DNA of 64,000 nucleotides, taken from NCBI GenBank assembly GCA_963833885.1, contig CAWHZU010000019.1, positions 578,795 to 642,794 on the forward strand. Direction: 5' to 3'. The notes under the pieces are model-generated. The model saw only the letters and a program-made list of their open reading frames with translations. It ran no database searches and was not told the DNA's origin. A program made the translations under genes and the position numbers. Shown one piece after another: positions 23,853 through 31,761 of this stretch; within the stretch, counting starts at the first letter, position 1, and each line of letters starts with the position of its first letter. The DNA comes from JASHPR01 sp963833885. GTDB lineage: Bacteria > Actinomycetota > Actinomycetes > Streptosporangiales > Streptosporangiaceae.

Positions 23853-25694
23853 GTGCGCGAGTACAGCATCCCCGCCCTGGTCGACGTCCCCGCGACGGCC
23901 AGCCTTGCCGACGTGGTGTTCACCCGCGCCGCCAGTCAGCCGCACTCGGTCATAATGCGCAGGCTCGACGGCGGCGGGCCGGGAGCGCCGGGAGCGCCAG
24001 GCGAACCAAACGGGCCGAGCGGATGGCGTGACGTCACCGCCGGGCAGTTCCGCGACGAGGTGACGGCCCTGGCCAAGGGACTCATCGCGGCCGGCGTCAG
24101 CCCGGGCGACCGGGTCGCGCTGATGTCGCGGACGCGGTACGAGTGGACCCTGGTCGACTACGCGATCTGGGCCGCGGGCGCGGTCACCGTGCCGATCTAC
24201 GAGACCTCGTCGGCCGAGCAGGTCGAGTGGATCCTGAGCGACTCGGGCGCCAGTGCCGCGTTCGCCGAGACGCAGGCGCACGCCGACGCGATCCGCCAGG
24301 CCGACGTCGCCGCCGTCCAGAACGTCTGGCTGATCGAGGGCCCGGACGGCACGGTCGCCGGCCCGGACGGTGCCAGCGTCACCGACGAGCAGCTCGAGCA
24401 GCACCGTACCGCGCGCAAGGCGGCTGACCTCGCGACGATCATCTACACCTCGGGAACCACAGGCCGCCCCAAGGGGTGCCAGATCACCCACGGCAACCTG
24501 CTCTCCGACGTCAGGAACGCGGTCGAGGGCTCGCTCGTGGAGGTGTTCGAGATCGCCGGCAGCTCGACCCTGCTGTTCCTGCCGCTGGCGCATTCGTTCG
24601 CCCGGATCATCCAGGTCGGCTGCCTGGAATCCGGCGCGATCCTGGGGCACTGGCCCGACACCAGGACACTGGCCAAGGCCCTGCCCGAGTTCCGGCCCAC
24701 GTTCCTGCTCGCCGTGCCGCGGGTGTTCGAGAAGGTCTACAACACCGCGGTGCAGCAGGCTTCGGCGAGCAAGGCGAAGAGCCGGATCTTCGACGCCGCC
24801 GCTGCCACCGCCGTCGCCTGGAGCCAGGCCGCCAGCTCCGACGGCGCCGCTCCCGGCCAGGCGCTCCGGCTGCGCCACGCGCTGTTCGACCGGCTCGTCT
24901 ACGCCAAGCTCAGGGCCGCGGTCGGCGGGAAGGTGGCGTACGCGGTGTCCGGCGGTGCCCCGCTCGGCGAGCGGCTCGGCCACTTCTTCCGCGGCGCCGG
25001 CATCACGATCCTGGAGGGCTACGGGCTGACCGAGACGTCGGCGGCGGCCACGGTCAACCGGCCGAGCCGCAACAAGATCGGCACGGTCGGCCCGCCGCTG
25101 CCCGGGGTCGCGATCAAGATTGCCGACGACGGCGAGATCCTGCTCCGGGGCCCGAACGTCTTCCCTGGCTACTGGCACAACGACGCGGCGACCGCCGAGG
25201 TGCTCGACCCCGAGGGGTGGTTCGGCACCGGGGACGTCGGCGGCCTGGACGAGGAGGGCTTCCTGCAGGTCACCGGGCGGAAGAAGGAGCTCATCGTCAC
25301 CGCGGGCGGCAAGAACGTGGCGCCGGCCGTGCTCGAGGACAGGCTCCGTGCCAGCCCGCTGATCAGCCAGTGCGTCGTGGTCGGCGACGGCCGCCCGTAC
25401 ATCGCCTGCCTGATCACCCTGGACGAGGAAGGCCTGGAGTTCTGGCGCAAGCAGCACGGGCTCGCAGCCGACGCGGACGTGACCGACAACCCGGAGCTGA
25501 CGGCGGACATCCAGGCGGCCGTCGACGAGGCCAACAAGGCGGTCTCCCGCGCCGAGTCCATCCGGCGCTTCCGCGTCCTGCCCTCGGACTTCACCGAGGA
25601 GAATGGATACCTCACGCCGTCGCTGAAGGTGCGCAGGAACCTCGTCATCAAGGACTTTGCCGCAGATATCGAGGCTCTTTACAACCGCCCTTAA
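23853..25694 (+). CDS. fadD: Long-chain fatty-acid-CoA ligase (FadD15-like)
   Basis: This 613-residue AMP-forming ligase activates long-chain fatty acids with ATP and CoA. The ATP loop is IIYTSGTTGRPKGC. Other signatures are EGYGLTETSAAATVN, GWFGTGDVGGLDEEGF and GRKKELIVTAGGKN. The GTG start has AGGAGA about 7 bases upstream. It is divergent from the metallophosphoesterase. The 3' end and stop lie in the first copy of a 21-bp duplication. The resemblance is to actinobacterial FadD15. Confidence 0.9.
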   Translation: MREYSIPALVDVPATASLADVVFTRAASQPHSVIMRRLDGGGPGAPGAPGEPNGPSGWRDVTAGQFRDEVTALAKGLIAAGVSPGDRVALMSRTRYEWTLVDYAIWAAGAVTVPIYETSSAEQVEWILSDSGASAAFAETQAHADAIRQADVAAVQNVWLIEGPDGTVAGPDGASVTDEQLEQHRTARKAADLATIIYTSGTTGRPKGCQITHGNLLSDVRNAVEGSLVEVFEIAGSSTLLFLPLAHSFARIIQVGCLESGAILGHWPDTRTLAKALPEFRPTFLLAVPRVFEKVYNTAVQQASASKAKSRIFDAAAATAVAWSQAASSDGAAPGQALRLRHALFDRLVYAKLRAAVGGKVAYAVSGGAPLGERLGHFFRGAGITILEGYGLTETSAAATVNRPSRNKIGTVGPPLPGVAIKIADDGEILLRGPNVFPGYWHNDAATAEVLDPEGWFGTGDVGGLDEEGFLQVTGRKKELIVTAGGKNVAPAVLEDRLRASPLISQCVVVGDGRPYIACLITLDEEGLEFWRKQHGLAADADVTDNPELTADIQAAVDEANKAVSRAESIRRFRVLPSDFTEENGYLTPSLKVRRNLVIKDFAADIEALYNRP

Positions 25695-25731
25695 CGGGTA
25701 CTCCGGCCGCTACAACCGCCCTTAACGGGTA
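25680..25731. repeat. 21-bp duplication of the end of fadD
   Basis: TACAACCGCCCTTAACGGGT plus one base occurs twice, exactly, 31 bases apart. The first copy holds the last codons and the TAA stop; the second lies in the short gap before the convergent glycosyltransferase gene. CCCTTAACGGG is also a partial dyad. Confidence 0.9.
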
Positions 25732-25743
25732 GCCCCGACCCGG

Positions 25744-26901
25744 TCACGCCGACCCCGGGGCCGGTCCGGCCAGGATCGCCATGAGCCGGTCGGCGACCAG
25801 CTCCCAGCGCCACTCCCGGTCGACCCAGGCCGCGCCCTTCTCCCCCATGGCGCGCGCGCCCGCCGGGTCGGCCAGCAGCCCGGCGATCCGGTCGGCGACG
25901 CCGGCCACGTCGCGCCCCGGCACCACGTAGCCGGTCTCGCCGGGCAGGATCGCGTCCGGCGCCCCGCCCGAGTCGCCGCCCACGACCGGCAGCCCCGAAG
26001 CCGAGGCCTCCAGGTAGACGATCCCGAGCCCCTCCACGTCCAGGCCGCCGCGGCGGGTCCGGCACGGCATCGCGAACACGTCCCCCGCGTCGTAGTACGC
26101 GGGCAGGTCGGCCGCCGGCACCGGGCCGGTGAACACGACCGAATCCGCGACCCCGGCCCGCTGGGCCAGCCGGCCGAGCTTCGCCCGGTACGGCCCGTCC
26201 CCGACGAGCAGCAGCGCCGGGCCGCCGCGGGCCGTGGCGAGCACCTGCGGCCAGGCCCGGATCAGCGTGTCCTGGCCCTTGCGCGGAACCATCCGCGACA
26301 CGCAGACGACCACAGGGCGCTCCCCGAGGCCGAGCCGCTCCCTGACCGCGTCCCCGCCGGCGCCGGGCCGGAACGAGGCGTTGTCCACCCCCGGCGCCAG
26401 CCGTACCATGCGCGCCGCTGCCTGCGCGGACAGCGCCCGTGCGAGCCGGACCCGGAAGTACTCGCCCAGGTAGGTGAGCACGTCCACCTCGTCGCCGATC
26501 CTGCGCAGCAGCGATCTCGCCCCGGGCAGCGCCGCCCAGCCGGCCTCGTGGCCGTGGGTGATCGCGACGATCCGGCCGGCCCCGGCCCGGCGCAGCGACG
26601 GCGCCAGCAGCCCGAGCGGCGCCGCCGCCCCGAACAGGACCGTGTCGCAGCCGTGCTCCGCGAGGATCCGGCTCGCCCGTCTGGCGACCGACGGCACCGG
26701 CAGCATCAGCGAGGTCGGGTGCCGGATCACGGGGAACGGCTGGCGGGCGTCAAACTCGGCGGCGCCCTCCCAGCGTGGCGCGTAAACGACGACGGACCCA
26801 GCGGGCATCCGCGAGGCGAGCGCGTGCACGAACGACTGAATCCCGCCGCGGCGCGGCGGGAAGTCGTTGCTGACGATCAGGACCTTGGGCACGGCTCTCA
26901 T
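25744..26901 (-). CDS. pimB: GT4 mannosyltransferase, PimB'-like
   Basis: This 385-residue GT-B glycosyltransferase resembles PimB', which adds the second mannose to phosphatidylinositol mannosides on the cytoplasmic side of the membrane. Markers are VSNDFPPRRGGIQSFVHAL, VSRMVPRKGQDTLIRAWP in the GDP-mannose domain, and VEGLGIVYLEASASGLPVV as the EX7E motif. The ATG was chosen; GTAGGGCGAAG lies just upstream. An extra 34 upstream codons lack family similarity. It is convergent with fadD and downstream of the NlpC/P60 gene. Confidence 0.85.
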   Translation of the reverse strand: MRAVPKVLIVSNDFPPRRGGIQSFVHALASRMPAGSVVVYAPRWEGAAEFDARQPFPVIRHPTSLMLPVPSVARRASRILAEHGCDTVLFGAAAPLGLLAPSLRRAGAGRIVAITHGHEAGWAALPGARSLLRRIGDEVDVLTYLGEYFRVRLARALSAQAAARMVRLAPGVDNASFRPGAGGDAVRERLGLGERPVVVCVSRMVPRKGQDTLIRAWPQVLATARGGPALLLVGDGPYRAKLGRLAQRAGVADSVVFTGPVPAADLPAYYDAGDVFAMPCRTRRGGLDVEGLGIVYLEASASGLPVVGGDSGGAPDAILPGETGYVVPGRDVAGVADRIAGLLADPAGARAMGEKGAAWVDREWRWELVADRLMAILAGPAPGSA

Positions 26902-26927
26902 CTTCGCCCTACCCAGTACCTCTTTGC

Positions 26928-26967
26928 CCCACCCGGGCCCTCCCCGGCCCACCCGGGCCCTCCCCGG
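26928..26967. repeat. Two tandem 20-bp units
   Basis: CCCACCCGGGCCCTCCCCGG occurs twice back to back, upstream of pimB. Each copy holds CCCGGG dyads and could form short hairpins. Confidence 0.85.
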
Positions 26968-26974
26968 GTCACTC

Positions 26975-27001
26975 GGCCCTCCGGCGGATGTCCGGAGGGC
27001 C
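26975..27001 (-). terminator. Perfect 10-bp hairpin after the NlpC/P60 gene
   Basis: GGCCCTCCGG and its exact reverse complement flank a 7-base loop, 50 bases past the NlpC/P60 stop and before pimB. The stem is strong, but there is no T-run. Confidence 0.6.
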
Positions 27002-27051
27002 AAGGGTGGGCTGGGTGGGGCCGAAGAGCCTACGGCCGGACGGCACCGGGC

Positions 27052-28116
27052 CTACGGGCGAACAGCCCCGTCGAAGTTCTCCTGGTACCAGCCGGTGAAC
27101 GCGACTTCCTGGACATCCTCGCCCGTTTGCGGCGCGTCTATGAGTTCGTTGTTACCAACGTAGATTCCGACGTGCCCGTCGCCGATGAACTCCAGGATGT
27201 CGCCGGGCTCGAGGTCGGATTCCGGCACCGCTGGCAGGCCAGCCTGCTCCTCGCTGGTGCGCGGGATCGCCACGCCGGCGGCTGCCCAGGCGGCCTGCGT
27301 CAGGCCGGAGCAGTCGTACCCGTCGTTGCACGGTCCGGTGCCGCCGAACACGTACGGGCAGCCGATCTTGGAGAAGGCGAACGCCACGGCCTTCTCCCCC
27401 TGGGAGACGTCCGGGAGCGGGTCGGGTGCGCCGATGCTGCCGCCCGTGGAGGCGGCGCCGCCGGGGCCGGTGCCGGCCTGCTGAGCCGGGGTGAGCTGGT
27501 CGAGCAGCGACTTCTGCTGGTTGATCAGCTTGTTAACTGAGGCCTTCTGCCCGGCCAGCTTGTCCTTGAGCGCGAGGATGCCGGCCCTGACCCGGCGCGC
27601 GGACGCCTGCGCGTTGGCGAGCTGGCGGGCCACCGTGAGGAACGCGGTCATCTTGGCGGTGTTGTCCGACGACAGCTCGAGCAGGATCGAGGACTGGTCG
27701 AGGATCTTCTGCGGGTTGTTCGAGTCGAGCAGCGCCTCCGGGGTGTTGAGGCTGCCGTCCTCGTAGGCGGTCGCGGCGATCTGCGCGACCACGGCTCGCA
27801 TCGACTTGAACCGGCCCTCGTAGCGCGCCGCTGCGGTGTTCGCGAGCGCGAGCTGCTGGTTGGCCGAGGAAACCTGCTGCTGCACCTGGTCGTATCGCTG
27901 ATCGAGCTGCTGCAGTTGGTTGTTCAGCTTGTCGAGCTTCTGCTGGACCTGGGTGACCGTGGGCTTCGGCGCCGCGGCCGCACCGCTGGCCATCACGAGC
28001 GCGCCGACGGCGACCAGTCCGAACGACACGGCGACGCCGCGGCTGCGCCAGGTGCGCAGGACGCTGAATGGGCGGAAAACACGGGCAAGAGAACTACTCA
28101 GTGACCGCGTACGCAC
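27052..28116 (-). CDS. Secreted NlpC/P60 peptidoglycan endopeptidase (RipA-like)
   Basis: This 354-residue cell-wall hydrolase has a signal peptide (VAVSFGLVAVGALVMASG then AAA), a coiled coil of about 180 residues (QQKLDKLNNQLQQLDQRYDQ and following), and a C-terminal NlpC/P60 domain. Catalytic Cys is in GYDCSGLTQAAW and His in GDGHVGIYVGN. It cuts peptide stems during cell division or growth; the layout matches RipA/RipC-type enzymes. GAAGGAG lies 12 bases before the GTG start. A ydaO-type leader lies upstream, so c-di-AMP probably controls it. Confidence 0.9.
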   Translation of the reverse strand: MRTRSLSSSLARVFRPFSVLRTWRSRGVAVSFGLVAVGALVMASGAAAAPKPTVTQVQQKLDKLNNQLQQLDQRYDQVQQQVSSANQQLALANTAAARYEGRFKSMRAVVAQIAATAYEDGSLNTPEALLDSNNPQKILDQSSILLELSSDNTAKMTAFLTVARQLANAQASARRVRAGILALKDKLAGQKASVNKLINQQKSLLDQLTPAQQAGTGPGGAASTGGSIGAPDPLPDVSQGEKAVAFAFSKIGCPYVFGGTGPCNDGYDCSGLTQAAWAAAGVAIPRTSEEQAGLPAVPESDLEPGDILEFIGDGHVGIYVGNNELIDAPQTGEDVQEVAFTGWYQENFDGAVRP

Positions 28117-28141
28117 GTGCGTGACACGCTCCTTCTTCCAC

Positions 28142-28311
28142 TTTCCGCCTACCGGGTGAGCTGACGGGTTCGGGCTGTGGAAGCGCGCCCTACGGTCCAG
28201 CCCGCCGCAGCGGGCCGATCCGATTCACCCCTGGAGCATCCCTGGCCTGCGCCCGGTGGTCCTCCGGTGGTTCCCCGGCTCTCCGGCTAGCCCGGAGGCT
28301 AGCGGCGGAAA
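28142..28311 (-). ncRNA. ydaO/yuaA c-di-AMP riboswitch
   Basis: On the minus strand an element of about 170 bases lies 25 bases before the NlpC/P60 start. An exact 8-bp P1 stem closes it: TTTCCGCC at 28304-28311 with GGCGGAAA at 28142-28149. Inside, in order, are GCCGGGGAACCA, GGGGTGAATCGGATC and CCCGAACCCGTCAGCTCACC before CGGTAGGCGG. These are the conserved blocks of ydaO riboswitches. In actinobacteria the class precedes Rpf and NlpC/P60 genes. c-di-AMP binding generally turns expression off. The class call comes from motif recognition, not a covariance search. Confidence 0.87.
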
Positions 28312-28568
28312 CTCGACGGCGGCCGATCGCCGTCGCCATTGCGGCGACTGCTGAGCGATGCGGCTCGCTGCACGACACTAGTGATACCGAGGTGGTGTAT
28401 TCAACCACTTCGCGAACTCTCGCATCGGCCGTTTCTGCGCGGGGCACCTGCGCGAGGTGCGGCGAGACCTCCCGCGGCTTCTGCGCGGGGCACCTGCGCG
28501 AGGTGCGCCGAGACCTCCTGCGGCGCGGGAGGACCAGAACTGTCGGCGGGTAGTTCTACGGTGATCAT
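28312..28568. other. Region upstream of the riboswitch, with no gene
   Basis: This stretch separates the riboswitch from the exonuclease gene. It should contain the promoter of the NlpC/P60 transcript on the minus strand and that of the exonuclease on the plus strand. The most visible structure is the 46-bp repeat listed separately. No reading frame has convincing coding character. Confidence 0.5.
28433..28524. repeat. Two tandem 46-bp units containing hairpins
   Basis: A 46-base unit starting TTCTGCGCGGGGCACCTG occurs twice with 44 matches. Each copy contains GCACCTGCGCGAGGTGC, a 6-bp stem with a 5-base loop. It lies within the exonuclease upstream region. Confidence 0.85.
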
Positions 28569-29312
28569 GTGACCATTCCCGAGCCAACCACGCCTGTCGC
28601 GACCGAACTCGACCGAATCGGTTTCGTGATCGTCGACGTGGAAACTACGGGATGGCTCCCGGAGCAAGCGGGCATTACCGAGATCGCCGCGGTGCGGATC
28701 GGCGGCGGCCAGCCGCGCGCCGAGTTCTCGGCGCTGGTCAACCCGGGCCACCCGATTCCGGCTGACATCGTCGCGCTCACCGGCATCACCGACGCGATGG
28801 TCAGCCAGGCGCTGCCGATCGGCGCGGTGCTGCCCGGCTTCCTCGCGTTCGCCAGCGGCTGCGTGCTGACCGCGCACAACGCGCCCTTCGACGTCGGCTT
28901 CCTCACCAAGGCGTGCGGCGCAAGCCGCATCGCCTGGCCGGACTTCCCGGTCCTGGATACCGCCGCGCTGGCCCGGTCCGTGCTGGGCGAGGCCGAGGTG
29001 CCCGACTGCAAGCTGGCCACGCTGGCCAGCTTCTTCGGCGCCGGAACCGAGCCCCGGCACCGGGCCCTGGACGACGCCAGGGCAACCTCCGACGTGCTGC
29101 AGGCCTTGCTCGCCCGGCTGGCCGGGCTCGGGGTGCATACGCTCGCCGAGGTCACCGCCTGGTCCGAGGCGGGCAGCTTCGCAGGGGGTACGCTACGGGC
29201 CACGGCGCCCGCGCCCGACGGGCCGAGGAGGCGGCAGTGGTCACAGCTATCGTTCTGGTCAAGACTGATGTCGCGCGCATTCCGGAGACGGCCGAGGCGA
29301 TCGCGCAGATAG
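28569..29312 (+). CDS. DnaQ-like DEDDh 3'-5' exonuclease
   Basis: This 247-residue protein has the three exonuclease motifs: IVDVETTGW (ExoI), TAHNAPFDVGFL (ExoII) and HRALDDARATSDVL (ExoIII with His). The first 200 residues resemble the epsilon subunit of DNA polymerase III. The basic tail (FRRRPRRSRR) is encoded where the gene overlaps the next one by 76 bases, so the tail may be non-essential. A GTG is taken as the start. It may be a proofreading or repair exonuclease; partners are not evident. Confidence 0.82.
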   Translation: MTIPEPTTPVATELDRIGFVIVDVETTGWLPEQAGITEIAAVRIGGGQPRAEFSALVNPGHPIPADIVALTGITDAMVSQALPIGAVLPGFLAFASGCVLTAHNAPFDVGFLTKACGASRIAWPDFPVLDTAALARSVLGEAEVPDCKLATLASFFGAGTEPRHRALDDARATSDVLQALLARLAGLGVHTLAEVTAWSEAGSFAGGTLRATAPAPDGPRRRQWSQLSFWSRLMSRAFRRRPRRSRR

Positions 29313-29524
29313 CGGAAGTAACCGAGGTCTACTCGGTGACCGGTGAGTTCGACCTCGTGGCCATGGTCCGGGTCCGCTCACACGACGAGCTTGCCGACGT
29401 CATCCCGGGCCACCTGAACCGGATTCCCGGCGTCACCGAGACCGCGACCCACATCGCGTTCCGGACCTACTCGCGGCACGACCTCGAGGCCGCATTCGCG
29501 ATCGGCTACTCCGAAGAGGGCTGA
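29237..29524 (+). CDS. Stand-alone RAM-domain (Lrp/AsnC ligand-binding) protein
   Basis: This 95-residue protein consists only of the RAM ligand-binding/dimerisation domain of Lrp regulators (TAIVLVKTDVARIPETAEAI ... VTGEFDLVAMVRV). There is no DNA-binding domain. Such proteins bind amino acids and form octamer-like rings. GAGGAGGCGGCA sits directly before the GTG, which is the reason for this start. It overlaps the end of the exonuclease gene by 76 bases in another frame. It lies beside trpD, convergent with it, which could hint at an amino-acid link. Confidence 0.85.
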   Translation: MVTAIVLVKTDVARIPETAEAIAQIAEVTEVYSVTGEFDLVAMVRVRSHDELADVIPGHLNRIPGVTETATHIAFRTYSRHDLEAAFAIGYSEEG

Positions 29525-29555
29525 CTTCCCGCCTCAGGCATACCCATCGGGGCGG

Positions 29556-30617
29556 TCAGCCGGAGTGCTCGGCGGCCAGCCGCCGACTGGCCTCCACCCA
29601 GCGCCCGAGCAGTTCCTGAGCCGCACCGGAGTCCACCGCGCTCGCCGCCCTCGCGTAGCCGTCAGCCAGGGCCGCCTGCAGCTGGTCAGGGCCTGCGACG
29701 CCCGCCTCGGCGGCCAGCGCCGCCGCCGCGTTGAGCAGCACGGTGTCCCGCACCGGCCCCTGCTCGCCGCCGAGCACCGCGCGGGCTACCCGTGCGTTGT
29801 GCGGCGGTTCGCCACCGCGAAGGTCCTCGGGCACCGACCGGCCGATCCCGAGCGCGGCAGGATCGAACGAGGTCTCGCTCACCGTGCCGCCATGCACCAC
29901 CCAAACGGTCGACGGGCCGGTCGTGGTCAGCTCGTCCAGCCCGTCGTCGCCGTGGAACACGAGTGCCGAGCAGCCGCGGCCGCCCAGCACGCCCGCGATC
30001 ACCGCGCCCATCCGGGGGTCGGCCACGCCGATCGCTTGCGCCCCCGGCCTTGCCGGGTTCGCCACGGGGCCAATGAAGTTGAAGACGGTGGGCACGCCGA
30101 GCTCCCGCCGCGGTACCGAGGCATGCCGCAGCGCCGGATGGTAGAGGGCAGCGAACAGGAACACCACGCCGGTCTCCGCCATCAGCCGCTCGGTGGCCTC
30201 GGGCGGCAGGTCGATCACCACGCCAAGCGCCTCGAGCAGGTCGGCGGTGCCGCACGCGGATGAGGCGGCCCGGTTCCCGTGCTTCGCCATCCTGGCGCCG
30301 GCCGCGGCGGCGACGATCGTGCCCATCGTCGAAATGTTGACGGTGTGCGCCCCGTCACCGCCGGTGCCGACCAGGTCGACGATCGGGCCGGGGATGCTGA
30401 CCGGCGTGGCCCGCGCCAGCATCGTCTCGGCCAGGCCGGTCAGCTCGGCGGGCGTTTCGCCCTTCATGCGCAGCGCGATCCCAAACCCGGCGATCTGGGC
30501 GGGCGTCGCCGCGCCCTCCATGATTTCGTTCATCGCCCAGGCGGTCTCGTCCGCGCTGAGGCTCTCCCCCTTGATCAGCGCGCCGATCAGGGCCGGCCAG
30601 GCGGTACGGGCATCCAC
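29556..30617 (-). CDS. trpD: Anthranilate phosphoribosyltransferase
   Basis: This 353-residue enzyme makes phosphoribosyl-anthranilate from anthranilate and PRPP, the second step of tryptophan synthesis. Signatures are VDLVGTGGDGAHTVNIST, MAKHGNRAASSACGTADLLE and FNFIGPVANPARP. The start is GTG with GGGGAA upstream. Other trp genes are not in the window; a solitary trpD at this place is usual in actinobacteria. It shares its strand with the upstream pseudo-receiver gene 12 bases away. Confidence 0.92.
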   Translation of the reverse strand: MDARTAWPALIGALIKGESLSADETAWAMNEIMEGAATPAQIAGFGIALRMKGETPAELTGLAETMLARATPVSIPGPIVDLVGTGGDGAHTVNISTMGTIVAAAAGARMAKHGNRAASSACGTADLLEALGVVIDLPPEATERLMAETGVVFLFAALYHPALRHASVPRRELGVPTVFNFIGPVANPARPGAQAIGVADPRMGAVIAGVLGGRGCSALVFHGDDGLDELTTTGPSTVWVVHGGTVSETSFDPAALGIGRSVPEDLRGGEPPHNARVARAVLGGEQGPVRDTVLLNAAAALAAEAGVAGPDQLQAALADGYARAASAVDSGAAQELLGRWVEASRRLAAEHSG

Positions 30618-30629
30618 GGCGATGTTCCC

Positions 30630-31031
30630 CTAGCCCTTTGCCACAGCGGTGCCGGCCGAGCGCTGCCGCATCAGGCCGGCCAGGGCCTGCGCGAGCGCCG
30701 CCGGGTCGATCGGATGGCTCACCACCGCGTCCGCCAGGGACCAGGTGGCCAGCCAGCCGTCGTCGGCGCGGCCGATAATCAGCAGCGCCGGCGGGCAGTT
30801 GAAGACCTCATCCTTGGCCTGGCGGCACACGCCCATGCCGCCGGCGGGCTGCGCCTCCCCGTCGAGCACCATGACGTCGGCGCCGCCGGCGTCGAGCAGC
30901 CGGACCAGCGCGGGGTGCGTGGCGACTTCGATGACCTCGGCCTCGGGAACATCCGGGGCGGGCCGGCGCCCGATCGCAAGCCTTATCCTCGCGCGCGTGT
31001 CCGCATCATGGCTGTATACAACGACCTTCAT
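30630..31031 (-). CDS. Degenerate receiver-domain protein
   Basis: This 133-residue protein has the length and layout of a response-regulator receiver domain with no output domain. The phosphoacceptor Asp is kept in VMVLDGEAQPAGGMGVCR. The acidic pair at the first strand is replaced (YSHDAD), the conserved Thr/Ser is Gly (LLIIGRADD), and the Lys is His (VVSHPIDP). It probably does not undergo normal phosphotransfer. The ATG is preceded by weak AGT; a longer reading was rejected. It is divergent from ctaE and runs into trpD. Confidence 0.75.
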   Translation of the reverse strand: MKVVVYSHDADTRARIRLAIGRRPAPDVPEAEVIEVATHPALVRLLDAGGADVMVLDGEAQPAGGMGVCRQAKDEVFNCPPALLIIGRADDGWLATWSLADAVVSHPIDPAALAQALAGLMRQRSAGTAVAKG

Positions 31032-31045
31032 GAAACTGGATGCTA

Positions 31046-31062
31046 CCGACCCGGGGGGTCGG
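31046..31062. promoter_or_regulatory. Palindrome between the pseudo-receiver gene and ctaE
   Basis: CCGACCC and GGGTCGG flank a 3-base loop in the 69-base divergent interval. It could be an operator or mRNA hairpin; no clear -10 was found for either gene. Confidence 0.35.
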
Positions 31063-31100
31063 GCGTGCACCGCCTACGCGGTGTCGTAATAATAAGCCCC

Positions 31101-31742
31101 GTGGCCACAGCAACGACCGACGTAACCCCCCGGACGCCGACCAGCAGACCGAGCCTGGTCAGCGTCGGGACCATTGTCTGGCTCTCCTCCGAGCTGATGT
31201 TCTTCGCGGCGCTGTTCGCCATGTACTTCACGGTCCGCTCGGTAGATAAGGGCCTTGGCCAGGCCTGGCCTCCGGTGAAGCTCGACATCCCGCTCGCCAC
31301 CACCAACACCCTCGTGCTGCTGGCGTCGAGTGTGACCTGCCAGATGGGTGTGTTCGCGATCGAGCGCGGCCAGGTCAGGCGCTCGGCCGGCATCTTCAAG
31401 CCGATGCGGTGGGGGCTGCGAGAGTGGTACGCGCTGACGTTCCTGATGGGCCTTTACTTCGACTGCGGCCAAGGCTATGAGTACCTGTTCGACCTGATCC
31501 GCAAGCAGCACCTGACGCTGTCGTCCAGCAACTACGGCTCGGTCTTCTACATCGCCACCGGCTTTCACGGGCTGCACGTGGCCGGCGGCCTGATAGCGTT
31601 CCTCTTCCTGCTCGGGCGGACCTTCGCGGCAAAGAGGGTCACCCATGAAATGCAGGTCAGCGCCATCGTCGTCTCGTACTACTGGCACTTCGTCGACGTT
31701 GTCTGGATTGGCCTGTTCTTCACCATCTACATCATCCACTGA
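31101..31742 (+). CDS. ctaE: Cytochrome c oxidase subunit III
   Basis: This 213-residue integral membrane subunit of the aa3 oxidase has five predicted helices and family signatures YIATGFHGLHVAGGL and YYWHFVDVVWIGLF. Subunit III stabilises the oxidase core. The GTG start was chosen because the upstream frame lies in the divergent promoter region and lacks similarity. It begins the plus-strand ctaE-qcrCAB operon, 19 bases before qcrC. The other oxidase subunits lie 10 kb away on the other strand. Confidence 0.92.
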   Translation: MATATTDVTPRTPTSRPSLVSVGTIVWLSSELMFFAALFAMYFTVRSVDKGLGQAWPPVKLDIPLATTNTLVLLASSVTCQMGVFAIERGQVRRSAGIFKPMRWGLREWYALTFLMGLYFDCGQGYEYLFDLIRKQHLTLSSSNYGSVFYIATGFHGLHVAGGLIAFLFLLGRTFAAKRVTHEMQVSAIVVSYYWHFVDVVWIGLFFTIYIIH

Positions 31743-31761
31743 CCGGAGACTGGGGACCGCA

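Noticed and set aside
23832..25457. Long open frame opposite fadD (about 540 codons)
   Set aside because: Composition is typical of an antisense GC3 artefact. The fadD frame has complete adenylation motifs.
24476..25732. Frame on the same strand overlapping fadD
   Set aside because: Arg/Gly-rich translation in the wrong frame; no start signal.
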